Assembly (NCBI GenBank): GCA_029573725.1
Contig: JAKQDQ010000181.1
Coordinates: 372,001-436,000 of the forward strand
Reading direction: 5' to 3'
Origin: Verrucomicrobiota bacterium
GTDB taxonomy: Bacteria > Verrucomicrobiota > Verrucomicrobiia > Limisphaerales > JADLHS01
DNA length: 64,000 nt
Made by a program: the position numbers and the translations under genes. Shown here in pieces: positions 18,381-26,173 of the stretch (position 1 is the stretch's first letter; each line of letters opens with the position of its first letter). The notes under the pieces are model-generated. The model was not told the DNA's origin and made no database searches. It worked only from the letters and a program-made list of their open reading frames with translations.

Positions 18381-18537
18381 CACGCGGTCGAGTACGTCGA
18401 ACAGGCCTTTGAAAGATGCCGGTGAGTTGCAGTTCGGTTGGCGCATTGGTCAGCCCCCTCCGACCGAAACAACGCGTGTTGCACATAAATGGTTTCGGCG
18501 AGGGTGACGAAACCGACACGCAGAGGCGTGTGCTTTC

Positions 18538-18704
18538 TATTTGTTGAACAACGAATCAATTTTCTTTCGCACGCCTTCATCCATCTTAACCAACGGTGGC
18601 CACGCGCGCTTGAAACCTTCGCCGGGAAGTTTCTTCGTCGCATCAATGCCGAGTTTGCTGCCGATGGCGATTTCGTTGGTGGCGTGGTCGAGCACGTCGG
18701 CCAT
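18538..18704 (-). pseudogene. Detached second copy of the ubiD 3' end
   Basis: On the minus strand this encodes ADVLDHATNEIAIGSKLGID and continues to a stop at SLFNK, matching the last ~55 codons of the intact ubiD at 19445-21007. By eye the DNA is roughly 85-90% identical, so it is an old or allelic copy and not a fresh duplication. The match ends abruptly at ACGTCGGCC, exactly where the REPIN begins. It has no start codon or upstream coding part of its own. Confidence 0.75.
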
Positions 18705-18800
18705 TGTAGCAGCCGACGTTAGTCGGCTCACTCTTTCTTCGGTTGGCTTCGATGACGTCAGCATGGCAAATGTTTGAGCGGCCTCACGTCCGCTGCTACA
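18705..18800. repeat. REPIN: two inverted REP sequences
   Basis: A 25-base REP at 18705-18729 begins TGTAGCAGCCGAC. A second, in opposite orientation, occupies 18776-18800 and ends GTCCGCTGCTACA. Each forms its own short hairpin (the first has stem GCCGAC/GTCGGC, loop GTTA), and together they make the ~96-base inverted pair that defines a REPIN. The RAYT gene starts its 3' end 3 bases beyond. Confidence 0.8.
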
Positions 18801-18802
18801 GG

Positions 18803-19417
18803 TCAGAATGGTGGCCTCGTAATGTATCGGGCATCAGGAGCACGATTGGCAGCATACAGTTTCCAGAACGTCGGCCAGAAATCGTCTTCCAGCGGATGCA
18901 TGGCCGGGTAGCCGGAGATTATCGCTCCGCAAAACTTCCATTCCTTGGGATGTTCCACCAGTCCCTCCTTTCGTGCGTTGTCCATGATGTAGAAGCAGAC
19001 CTTGGCGAAAGCGTTGCGTTTGCGTTGTTCGGCTCTCAGTACGTGGTCGTGAGCCTGGTGTTGGAAACGATGTGGACGCAGCTTCCGCGCGAGGTGTTCG
19101 CGAAGGAACTTCATGTCGTTCTTTTGGTCGGTGTCGCGCCGCATTCCCATCCAGACCAGATGAATGTGATCCGGCATCAAGCAATAGGTTGGGCAAAACA
19201 ACCCCTCACGTGCCGCAGCGTGGAGCATGACTTCCCGAAAGTGGGCGTGGAACGCATCGTTCAGCCAGCCCGTGCCGCGCAGGGCGATGGGCATGGTCCA
19301 GTGAACCACGGCGTCGGCCTGGTGGTATTCGCGCGGCAGGCGTTGCAGATAGAAACTCCGATTTGTGCCCGAGCCGTTCAACGGATTTGCGTCGTCAGGT
19401 TGCTCGGATGGTTTCAT
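18803..19417 (-). mobile_element. REP-associated tyrosine transposase (RAYT), apparently intact
   Basis: 204 residues of the Y1 single-strand transposase family. The HUH-type metal motif is H84-I-H86 in LMPDHIHLVWMG and the catalytic tyrosine is probably Y143 in FYIMDNARKEG. The REPIN at 18705-18800 and the REP at 19425-19449 lie immediately outside the gene, the usual RAYT context; such enzymes recognise REP hairpins. Length and motifs are complete, so the enzyme may be active. It sits between the two copies of the ubiD 3' end. Confidence 0.88.
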
Positions 19418-19424
19418 TTGGTTA

Positions 19425-19449
19425 GAGCGGACTTACGTCCGCTGCTACA
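19425..19449 (+). repeat. Single REP sequence supplying the ubiD stop codon
   Basis: Starts GAGCGGACTTACGTCCGC, a perfect GCGGAC/GTCCGC hairpin with loop TTAC, and ends TGCTACA, matching the right arm of the REPIN at 18776-18800. Read on the minus strand, its TGTAG start contributes the TAG stop codon of ubiD at 19445-19447. Confidence 0.8.
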
Positions 19450-21007
19450 GGTTCAGGATGTGCGCCACGCGCGCTTTCACCGCTTCATCCATCTTGATGA
19501 GCGGTGGCCACGGTCTTTTGAATCCTTCGCCGGGAAGTTTCTTCGTCGCATCAATGCCCAGCTTGCTGCCGATGGCGATTTCGCTGGTGGCGTGGTCGAG
19601 TACGTCGGCCGGGCCTTTAGTGAAGATGCTGTCGCGTTGCGGGTCGGTGTTGGCGCACAGCCGGAACAGGACTTCGCTGGTGTTATGCACGTCCACGTCG
19701 GCGTCCACCACCACGATGTATTTAGTGAACATCATCTGCCCCATGCCCCAAAGGCCGTGCATGATTTTATACGCCTGCATCGGGTAGGTCTTTTTGATGC
19801 TCACGAAAACGAGGTTGTGGAACACGCCTTCCGCCGGCAGCGCGATGTCCACGATCTCGGGGAAGTTCATCTTGAAGATGGGCAGGAACAACTTCACCGA
19901 CGCGCCGCCCATGTAGAAATCTTCCATCGGCGGAATGCCGACGATGGTGGCCGGATAGACGGCGTCTTTGCGGTGCGTGATGGCGGTGACGTGGAAGACG
20001 GGATACGGCTCGGGCAACGTGTAATAGCCGGTGTGATCGCCGAACGGGCCTTCGTCGCGCAGCGGCTCGGTCGGGTCAACGTAGCCTTCGATGACGAAGT
20101 CGGCGTTGGCGGGCACTTCGAGGTCGTTGGTCTCGCACTTCACGAGTTCGACGGATTTTTTGCGGAGATAACCGGCGAGGAGGAATTCATCCAAACCATC
20201 CGGCAACGGCGCGGTGGCGGCAAAGGTGAATACCGGATCTCCGCCAAAAAAAATCGCGACGGGCATGCGCGTGCCGGTCTCATAGTAACGGCGGCCGTGG
20301 CGCGCACCGACTTTCTGGAGCTGCCAGTGCATGCCGGTGGTTTTGTCGTCGTAGATCTGTATGCGATACATGCCGACGTTGCGTTCGCCGGTGTCGGGGT
20401 CCTGGGTGACGACGCAGGGGAGCGTGATGAAGCGTCCGCCGTCCAAGGGCCAGCATTGCAAAATGGGGAGTGCGGAATGCGGAGTGCGGAGTGTGGGGAG
20501 CGCATGCGCCTCGCGTGCCGCGGTTGACGAGGCGTGCGCGCTCCCCAGAATATCCATCGTCGTCGGCCACGGTTCCCGGCGCGAGGGCGGGGCGTCGAAT
20601 TTGTGAATCACTTCCTTGCACGGGCCGCTCTTCACTGTCTTCGGTTTCGCGTGGCGGAGGTCAAACGCCTGGCCGAGCAGTTTGATCGCTTCGCGCATGG
20701 AAGTGGGCGGCTTGGCCTTCAGCAGCGCGCCGAGTTCGTTGGCCACCTCGTCCACAGAATTTGCGCCCAGGCTCATGGCCATGCGTTTATGCGATCCCAT
20801 CGTGTTGATGGCGACGGGAAACGGTGAGACGACGCCATTGACCGTTGGCTGTTCGATGAGCAACGCCTTGCCGCCGCCCGGGGATTTCATTTCGCGGTCG
20901 GCGAGTTCGGTGATTTCGAGTTCGGTGGCGACTGCTTGCGTGATGCGTTTGAGTTCGCCCGCGCGGTCGAGTTGTTGGACAAAGTCGCGGAATGAATCGA
21001 AAGCCAT
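19445..21007 (-). CDS. ubiD: UbiD-family prenylated-FMN decarboxylase
   Basis: 520 residues. Family landmarks include PFPVAINTMGSHKRMAMSLG, PILQCWPLDGGRFITLP, VGMYRIQIYDDKTTGMHWQL, the Glu-rich LRDEGPFGDHTGYYT with the catalytic E and Asp, and MMFTKYIVVVDADVDVHNT. UbiD enzymes decarboxylate aromatic or unsaturated acids, classically 4-hydroxy-polyprenylbenzoate in quinone synthesis; no quinone genes are adjacent. Two oddities: about 35 extra in-frame residues (roughly 143-179) come from a palindromic repeat, and the stop codon falls inside a REP. A sugar isomerase gene lies 108 bases upstream on the same strand. Confidence 0.9.
   Translation of the reverse strand: MAFDSFRDFVQQLDRAGELKRITQAVATELEITELADREMKSPGGGKALLIEQPTVNGVVSPFPVAINTMGSHKRMAMSLGANSVDEVANELGALLKAKPPTSMREAIKLLGQAFDLRHAKPKTVKSGPCKEVIHKFDAPPSRREPWPTTMDILGSAHASSTAAREAHALPTLRTPHSALPILQCWPLDGGRFITLPCVVTQDPDTGERNVGMYRIQIYDDKTTGMHWQLQKVGARHGRRYYETGTRMPVAIFFGGDPVFTFAATAPLPDGLDEFLLAGYLRKKSVELVKCETNDLEVPANADFVIEGYVDPTEPLRDEGPFGDHTGYYTLPEPYPVFHVTAITHRKDAVYPATIVGIPPMEDFYMGGASVKLFLPIFKMNFPEIVDIALPAEGVFHNLVFVSIKKTYPMQAYKIMHGLWGMGQMMFTKYIVVVDADVDVHNTSEVLFRLCANTDPQRDSIFTKGPADVLDHATSEIAIGSKLGIDATKKLPGEGFKRPWPPLIKMDEAVKARVAHILNL
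20465..20546. repeat. Palindromic repeat with short tandem units inside ubiD, in frame
   Basis: 20497-20546 is a near-perfect inverted repeat with arms ending in GGGGAGCGC and GCGCTCCCC. Beside it, about 20468-20495 holds four 7-base near-repeats (GAGTGCG, GAATGCG, GAGTGCG, GAGTGTG). Together they encode Ala/His/Ser/Thr-rich protein (SAHASSTAAREAHALPTLR) just before the conserved PILQCWP strand, where other UbiD proteins go straight from their PP-SL-type linker to this strand. Confidence 0.65.
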
Positions 21008-21115
21008 GCCGGGAAGTTAGCAAAGCCGGTTGAAGTCGAAACACAAAACTGGGCCGGTCACCGTGGCGCGGTCGCCGGGAGGAGGGCGCCAATGACGTCC
21101 GTTGGCGGGGTGTGA

Positions 21116-22030
21116 CTATGAATCGCCCCAAAGCTCTTTGACGTGGGCGACGCCTTGTTTGAGTGCTCCGACGGGCAGGGCGGGGCTGAATTCGAAAATT
21201 TTCAGGTGGTCGGGTTTTACGAGCGGTTTCAGCGCAGCAAAGTTCACCGAGCCGGAGCCGGGGGCGCAATGATCGTGGACGAGATTTTGTACGTCGTGGA
21301 GGTGAAAGCCGGCCAGGCGATCGGCATAGGTGCGCAGATGCAGGTCGTGATTCACGAAGCCGAGATTTTCTTTGATTTGTGCGTGCCCCGTGTCGTGCCA
21401 GTAAGCCAGCGCCGGACTTTGCAACTCGTAAAACAGCAGGCCGAAATCATCTTCAAACGGGATTTCCTCGACGGCTTCGCGATTTTCGCAACCGAGTCGA
21501 AGTCCCCGCGATTCGGCCTCCGGCAGGAGCTGGCGGAGTGAATCGAGGAGTCGCGCGACAAACGGCTTTTTGCGCGCTTCGCGTTTCTCCATGGCTTCGG
21601 CCTTGAGCCTGGCGTATTTGCGCGAATCCTGCCCGTCGCGCACGGCCAGCTCCTTCAAGCGGCCGGTGTAATCCTTCAATTCCACACTGCCCAGATGCAG
21701 GACGACCACGGGCGCGTTCACCCGGACGGCGAAGTCAAACGTCTTGAGGGTGTGTTTGATGGCCGCGTCCCGTTCGCGCGGCGCGGCGGCGGTAAACTGA
21801 TAGAGATTGGGCGCGGATTGGTTGACGCCCATGGGGAGCGGACAAAAATTGTGCAGCGAGGAGATTTTGATTTCCCCGGCCTGCACCGCCTCCAGAATTC
21901 CGGGGACGAGGCTGATGCGCGTGCCGTGACTCAGCTCCGCGTGCGTGAAACCGAGGTCGCGGATCTCGCGCAGCATGGCGCGTCCGTCCGTGTGACGGTG
22001 CGCATTCCAGCAGGTGGAGAGTGAATACAT
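21116..22030 (-). CDS. Sugar phosphate isomerase/epimerase-like TIM barrel (AP endonuclease 2 superfamily)
   Basis: 304 residues from the ATG at 22030 (MYSLSTCWNAHRHTDGRAML), which starts the barrel correctly; the frame stays open 68 codons upstream but overlaps the rpsU terminator region. Metal-ligand style residues recur at strand ends: LHLGSVELKD, LGCENREAVEEIP, YWHDTGHAQI, GFHLHDVQN and a late FEFSP. These suit the xylose-isomerase-like divalent-metal barrel. The substrate is unknown. ubiD lies 108 bases downstream and may be co-transcribed. Confidence 0.8.
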   Translation of the reverse strand: MYSLSTCWNAHRHTDGRAMLREIRDLGFTHAELSHGTRISLVPGILEAVQAGEIKISSLHNFCPLPMGVNQSAPNLYQFTAAAPRERDAAIKHTLKTFDFAVRVNAPVVVLHLGSVELKDYTGRLKELAVRDGQDSRKYARLKAEAMEKREARKKPFVARLLDSLRQLLPEAESRGLRLGCENREAVEEIPFEDDFGLLFYELQSPALAYWHDTGHAQIKENLGFVNHDLHLRTYADRLAGFHLHDVQNLVHDHCAPGSGSVNFAALKPLVKPDHLKIFEFSPALPVGALKQGVAHVKELWGDS

Positions 22031-22040
22031 CCTGGTGTTG

Positions 22041-22085
22041 GAAAAAGGGCAACCGGGCGCGGCCGTTCGGCGAGCCGGCCCGGTT
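22041..22085 (-). terminator. Intrinsic terminator of rpsU
   Basis: Read on the minus strand, AACCGGGC (22085-22078) pairs with GCCCGGTT (22058-22051), and a run of five T follows at 22046-22042. It lies 19 bases past the rpsU stop and just before the isomerase start, so isomerase expression depends on read-through or its own promoter. Confidence 0.55.
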
Positions 22086-22103
22086 CGAGGTTGAAGGGAC
22101 GAA

Positions 22104-22301
22104 TTATTGATCCGCGTAGCGGGCGGCGAGCATGGCAGAAAAGCGCGCCACTTTCTCCTTGCGGCGGCGGCGTTCGCTGGGCTTCTCGTACGACCGGCGC
22201 ATGCGCACGGTGCGCAGGGTGCCTTCGCGATCAATCTTCTTTTTCAGGCGGCGCAGCGCCTTGTCCACGGGTTCGCCTTTTTTCAGTTTAATCTCGGTCA
22301 A
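22104..22301 (-). CDS. rpsU: 30S ribosomal protein S21
   Basis: 65 residues, basic throughout, with the bS21 pattern: KKGEPVDKALRRLKKKIDRE at the start, then RRSYEKPSERRRRKEK and a short C-terminal helix. The start is a TTG at 22301 (TTG ACC GAG ATT); no ATG fits, and GGAAAGGAAG lies upstream as ribosome site. bS21 binds the 3' region of 16S rRNA and aids initiation. A terminator hairpin follows. Confidence 0.95.
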   Translation of the reverse strand: MTEIKLKKGEPVDKALRRLKKKIDREGTLRTVRMRRSYEKPSERRRRKEKVARFSAMLAARYADQ

Positions 22302-22907
22302 TCCAAATCACTTCCTTTCCGCGAGCGGTCGGCGCATGGGCCGGGCGCTCGAAAGCTGGTCGTCAAGCATGGTTTTTTCAGACGGCCAGGTCAATCGGCA
22401 AAAATGAAAATGCGGAAAAGACGATGCAGCGGGAGGGCGAATTCGCCTGGCCGGCCCGCATCAAGCGCAAGTTCTGGAAACGCGCGCCGGTCGAAAACCC
22501 GGGAGGAATCGCGGTTTGGCGTCTTGGTTCCCCGGGGCGGGAAATTGATCCAAGTCAAGAAGATGTCGTAATGAGGGATAATGGGATATTGACATCCTAT
22601 TATGCCCCCATAGTCTGGCGCGGTGAAATTCAATTTGCACCACGTTCGCTCTCGCGGGCACAAAGCGAGGCGTTTGGTGCGTGAAGCACGGCCGATCCAC
22701 CGGGCCAGTTCTCCAATCGCCATCAACGCGTGTGGCGCGGATGTGTGGGTGGGGCGGTGTGTTGCACAATGAAGAATTCCGCATGAACAGGCTGATGGTC
22801 ATCATCATGGGTTGGGCGCGCCGGGGCGGTTTGGCGCGTCGCAAAGAGGGTGGCGGGCCGTGGATCCGTGCGGTAATGCCGGTAACCAACCTCAACCCCC
22901 TGAATAC
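22302..22907. other. Intergenic stretch, 606 bases, holding the nor promoter and a long leader
   Basis: No convincing gene. The first half should hold the rpsU promoter (minus) and contains the FNR-like box and promoter of the nor operon (listed separately). From the predicted transcription start near 22623 a leader of about 285 bases precedes the first nor gene at 22908. A 76-codon open frame at 22681-22911 is Arg/Gly-rich, unlike a real protein. Such a long leader could hide a regulatory RNA structure, but I see no recognisable one. Confidence 0.5.
22545..22616 (+). promoter_or_regulatory. FNR/Dnr-like box and promoter of the norCB operon
   Basis: TTGATCCAAGTCAA (22545-22558) matches the FNR-family consensus TTGAT-N4-ATCAA at nine of ten positions. 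TTGACA at 22589-22594 and TAGTCT at 22611-22616, 16 bases apart, make a plausible sigma-70 promoter. The box centre would be near -71 from a start at about 22623, a class I activator position. Nearly the same module recurs at 26019-26089. Confidence 0.65.
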
Positions 22908-23186
22908 ATGACACGAATTGTTGATTGGACGCTTGCGGTGCTGGGCAGTGCGGCAGGTTTTGCCCTGTCGTGGCCCTTTTGGCGGGATTTCGAATATTTT
23001 GCCGAATCGCGCGATTTTTGGTGGATCTATTTCGTTGTGGGCTATTTGCTGGCGGTTTACGTGTTTTACGTGTTCATCGCCTGCACCCGCATGTTGTTCC
23101 TCCATGACCACTTGATCAAAACCGGGGAGATCGAACCCGGCCCGGCTTTGGAGGAGACCGAAACCGACAAGAAAGGAAAGAAATGA
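22908..23186 (+). CDS. Small membrane protein preceding norC
   Basis: 92 residues from the ATG at 22908 (MTRIVDWTLAVLG). Two membrane helices are evident, about 7-22 and 38-58 (WWIYFVVGYLLAVYVFYVFI), followed by a charged cytoplasmic tail ending EETETDKKGKK. It overlaps norC by the ATGA start/stop, so translation is coupled. I do not recognise a family. Its position as first gene of the operon suggests an assembly factor or small accessory subunit of the nitric oxide reductase, which is inference. Confidence 0.7.
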   Translation: MTRIVDWTLAVLGSAAGFALSWPFWRDFEYFAESRDFWWIYFVVGYLLAVYVFYVFIACTRMLFLHDHLIKTGEIEPGPALEETETDKKGKK

Positions 23187-24157
23187 GCTGTCCAGGAGGA
23201 ATTTGCAAAGAACCCGGCAAGCGCCTGCGGGCGCTCATCATGTTGGGTTTGATGATGCTGGTGTTCATCGTGCTCTCCGGTTTTTCGTTCTTGGGGTCGA
23301 GAAACCAGGTGACGCCGGACGAGATCACTTTTGGAACGCACTACGCCACGGATGGGAAGAAAATCTTTCAAGCCTACAACTGCATGGACTGTCATACGAT
23401 TGTGGGCAACGGCGCTTATCTGGGACCGGATCTCACCAAGAAGTACGCCGCCCTCGGACCGGCCTGGCTGGCGGCGTTTCTGCCCTCGGCCAACATGTGG
23501 CCCACCGAGTTTGCCGTTCAAACGCAGTTGAAGGACAAGGACATCGCGGCGGATGCCGGCGTGGACACCATCGAAGCTTACTACGAGAAATATCCGGAGG
23601 CGAAGGAGCGGGTGCAGCGGCGCGGAGGCAAACCTACCTACATGCCGACGCTGCGGTTCCGGGCCGGGGAAGTTTCGCAGTTGATCGCATTTTTGAAATA
23701 TACGTCGGCGATGAACACCGAAGGTTGGCCGCCCAAGGTCATGACGGGCAGCCTGGAACATCGCCTGGAACTGCTGCACGGTCGCGTTGCCGGCAGCGCG
23801 GCCGCCACGCCGGCCGGCAGTTCCTCCGCCCCAGGGGCCGCCACATCTGCAGGCGGAGGCGCGGGCGGAGCGGTGGAGCGCGGGGCGCAGTTGGCCCAGA
23901 CGCTCGGATGCGCGGCGTGTCATTCAACGGACGGCAAGAAAATCACTGGTCCAACGTGGAAGGGAATTTACGGCAGCCACGAGAAATTGGTGGGCGGCGG
24001 TACCGCCACCGTGGATGACGCTTACATCATCGAGTCCATCCTCAAGCCAAACGCCAAGGTGGTGGAAGGTTATCCGGAAGGCACCATGCCGCCCTACGAA
24101 GGTTTGGTCACCGATGAACAGATCCAGGACCTCATCGCCTACATCAAAACCCTCTAA
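23183..24157 (+). CDS. norC: Diheme cytochrome c subunit of nitric oxide reductase (NorC fused to a second cytochrome c)
   Basis: 324 residues, about twice a classical NorC. One membrane anchor (about 17-37) precedes a NorC-type domain with heme site C67-M-D-C70-H71 and axial-ligand candidate M144 in PTYMPTLRF. An Ala/Gly/Ser-rich linker (about 202-222) leads to a second cytochrome c domain with C233-A-A-C236-H237 and M292 in GTMPPYEG, like the domain found at the end of cytochrome oxidase subunit II. It should pass electrons from periplasmic donors to NorB. The ribosome site GGAAAG lies before the ATG. Confidence 0.88.
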   Translation: MSCPGGICKEPGKRLRALIMLGLMMLVFIVLSGFSFLGSRNQVTPDEITFGTHYATDGKKIFQAYNCMDCHTIVGNGAYLGPDLTKKYAALGPAWLAAFLPSANMWPTEFAVQTQLKDKDIAADAGVDTIEAYYEKYPEAKERVQRRGGKPTYMPTLRFRAGEVSQLIAFLKYTSAMNTEGWPPKVMTGSLEHRLELLHGRVAGSAAATPAGSSSAPGAATSAGGGAGGAVERGAQLAQTLGCAACHSTDGKKITGPTWKGIYGSHEKLVGGGTATVDDAYIIESILKPNAKVVEGYPEGTMPPYEGLVTDEQIQDLIAYIKTL

Positions 24158-24162
24158 GCACC

Positions 24163-25881
24163 GTGATACAACCAAAATACCAAACTCAACGTTTGAGCAT
24201 GCGATTTTTCATGCTCATGCTCATCCTGTTTTTTGTGCAAGTCGGCCTGGGATTGCTCCTGGCCCTGCAGCATAATGACCCCACGTTGCTCGCCGGCACG
24301 CTGAACTTCAACGTCGTGCGTTCAACCCACCTCAATCTGGGACTGATTTGGATTCTCAGCGGTTTTATTGGCTCCATCCTGTATGTCGGGCCGCTGCTGT
24401 CGAAGCGCGAGCTGGCGTCGCCCTGGTTGATTAAATTCCTGTTTTACGCCGTGGTGGCGGTCACCCTCTGGAACGTGGGCACCCAAAGCCTGGCCATGCA
24501 GGGCAGTGCGGGCTGGTGGGCCGGCCAGCCTTGGTTGCAGGAGGGCTTGGAGTACATCGAAGGCGGGCGGGTCTTTGACGTGATTGTTTTGATCGGCTTT
24601 GCCATTCTTTGCTACGTCGTTCTGCGCACCTTCCCCAAAGTGCGCGAGTGGAATGAAATTCACTGGGGCCTGGGCTTGGGCGTCGTGGCGCTCACTGTTG
24701 TCTGGCTGTTTGGCATGTTTTACGTGCCGCGGGTGGATTTGCAGGAATACTTCCGCTGGTTCGTGGTGCACTACTGGGTGGAAGGGGTTTGGGAGGTCAT
24801 TCACATCAGCCTGGTGGGAATTTTGATCGTTCTGCTGTTCAAGGTGAGCGTGAAGGAAGTGGGCTACGCGGTGTTCTGGGGCATTTTGCTCGTGTGGCTG
24901 TCGGGATTGCTCGGCAACGCCCACCATTATTTTTGGGTGGGCACGCCGGAATTCTGGCAATTCTGGGGCTCCCTCTTCAGCGCGCTGGAGCCGCTCCCGA
25001 TGATATTCTGTTTCTGGCATATTTATCTGGATGCTCACGCGAATCGCAAGCCGCTGGAAAATGCCCCGGCATTTTACTTCATCCTTGGCTCCGTGGTTCT
25101 GGAGCAGGTGGGGGCGGGGATTCTGGGCTTCACCATGACCTTTGCTTTGACCAATGTCTGGTCGCACGGAACGTGGGTGACTCCGGCGCACGGCCACCTG
25201 GCGTTGTTCGGTACGTTTGGCCTGCTGGTCCTCGGCGCGGCGTATTATGCCGTGCCCATGTTGCGCCGGGGCAAACCGGGCGACTTCGATCAGCGCCTCG
25301 GCCGGCTGGGATTCTGGCTGGTGTTTTCCGGCATCATCGGACTGGCGCTGGCCTTTGCGTTGGGCGGCACGGTGCAGGTTTATATCAGCCGTATCCTGGG
25401 TTTCGAGTGGTTGAGTGGCGATTTGATGCCTTCCATGAACCTCTACAAAGTTCTCGTGGTTTCATTTGGTTTTGTCCTGACCGTGGGGGCGGGGGTGATT
25501 GTTTATGACTTGTGTACGCTCGGCCGGCAGACGGAACGCACGAAAGCCACGGAACCCGCCCCGGCTCAAATCCCGGCGCGCCCGGCCACGGGCTGGAGCC
25601 GTCCGCTTACCGGATTCGAGGCTGGCACCTGGTTGATGGGCATGTGGATCTTTGGCTTCATCGTCACGTTCAACCTCCTGAGCTACAACCTGGATATTGT
25701 GCGCGTGCATGGTGATCCGACCCTGCCGTACGTGCTGGCGGGGATTGGCTATCCGGGTTTATTCCTGACGACCCTGTTGTTTGTGTGGCGTTTCCTGGCC
25801 TCGATGGAAGCGCGGGTGGCTGAGGCGGCACTAAGTCCGGCGCCCAATCCGGCAGCGGTCGGGGGGGGCGGCCGGGCCTGA
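24163..25881 (+). CDS. norB: Nitric oxide reductase large subunit
   Basis: 572 residues with about 12 membrane helices. It has the quinol/cytochrome NOR active-site set: H56 (RSTHLNLG) and H345 as heme b ligands, H203 with E207 (HYWVEGVWEVIH), H254-H255 (GNAHHYFWVG) for the non-heme iron, E276 in ALEPLPM, and H343 (TPAHGHLALFG) for heme b3. The Glu residues replace the Tyr of oxygen-reducing relatives, supporting NO reduction to N2O. The GTG start at 24163 gives the usual KYQTQR lead-in. The linker near 455-490 is Pro/Ala-rich. A terminator follows. Confidence 0.95.
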   Translation: MIQPKYQTQRLSMRFFMLMLILFFVQVGLGLLLALQHNDPTLLAGTLNFNVVRSTHLNLGLIWILSGFIGSILYVGPLLSKRELASPWLIKFLFYAVVAVTLWNVGTQSLAMQGSAGWWAGQPWLQEGLEYIEGGRVFDVIVLIGFAILCYVVLRTFPKVREWNEIHWGLGLGVVALTVVWLFGMFYVPRVDLQEYFRWFVVHYWVEGVWEVIHISLVGILIVLLFKVSVKEVGYAVFWGILLVWLSGLLGNAHHYFWVGTPEFWQFWGSLFSALEPLPMIFCFWHIYLDAHANRKPLENAPAFYFILGSVVLEQVGAGILGFTMTFALTNVWSHGTWVTPAHGHLALFGTFGLLVLGAAYYAVPMLRRGKPGDFDQRLGRLGFWLVFSGIIGLALAFALGGTVQVYISRILGFEWLSGDLMPSMNLYKVLVVSFGFVLTVGAGVIVYDLCTLGRQTERTKATEPAPAQIPARPATGWSRPLTGFEAGTWLMGMWIFGFIVTFNLLSYNLDIVRVHGDPTLPYVLAGIGYPGLFLTTLLFVWRFLASMEARVAEAALSPAPNPAAVGGGGRA

Positions 25882-25909
25882 CCCGCGCACGGAATGAGTG
25901 GCATTCGTC

Positions 25910-25948
25910 AACACTGCTGGGGCCTGCTCCCGGCAGTGTTTTCTTTTG
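25910..25948 (+). terminator. Intrinsic terminator after norB
   Basis: AACACTGCTGGG (25910-25921) pairs with CCCGGCAGTGTT (25929-25940) with one mismatch; TTCTTTTG follows. It separates the norCB unit from the next one, which has its own FNR-like promoter. Confidence 0.75.
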
Positions 25949-26018
25949 GCGCAGCGGACGCTTTACCGTTGAGCCGGCCGACGGCGAGGACGTAAGTGGT
26001 TGCGGATGCTTGGGGCAT

Positions 26019-26089
26019 TTGATTTGAGTCAAACTTCGGGTGATCCCGGACGAACCGGACATTGACATCCGGTTGTTCGCTTCTACGCT
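26019..26089 (+). promoter_or_regulatory. Second FNR/Dnr-like box and promoter
   Basis: TTGATTTGAGTCAA (26019-26032) is again an FNR-family box. TTGACA at 26062-26067 and TACGCT at 26084-26089 are 16 bases apart. Box-to-hexamer distance differs by one base from the module before norCB, and TTGACATCC is identical in both. The predicted start near 26097 leaves a leader of about 78 bases. Confidence 0.65.
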
Positions 26090-26173
26090 GCCAGCGTGAA
26101 CTTCGTTGCGCGGTTGAGACTTCGATCGCCTGGCCGAAGTGCGTCTTGAAAAACCAATTGAAAATACACGACC

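Noticed and set aside
18743-20527. A 594-codon open frame on the plus strand across RAYT and ubiD
   Set aside because: It spans two clear minus-strand genes and the REPs between them, and has no recognisable domain.
22681-22911. A 76-codon frame in the nor leader, considered as a leader peptide
   Set aside because: No ribosome site and an Arg/Gly/Trp-biased translation. It overlaps the next start by chance spacing.
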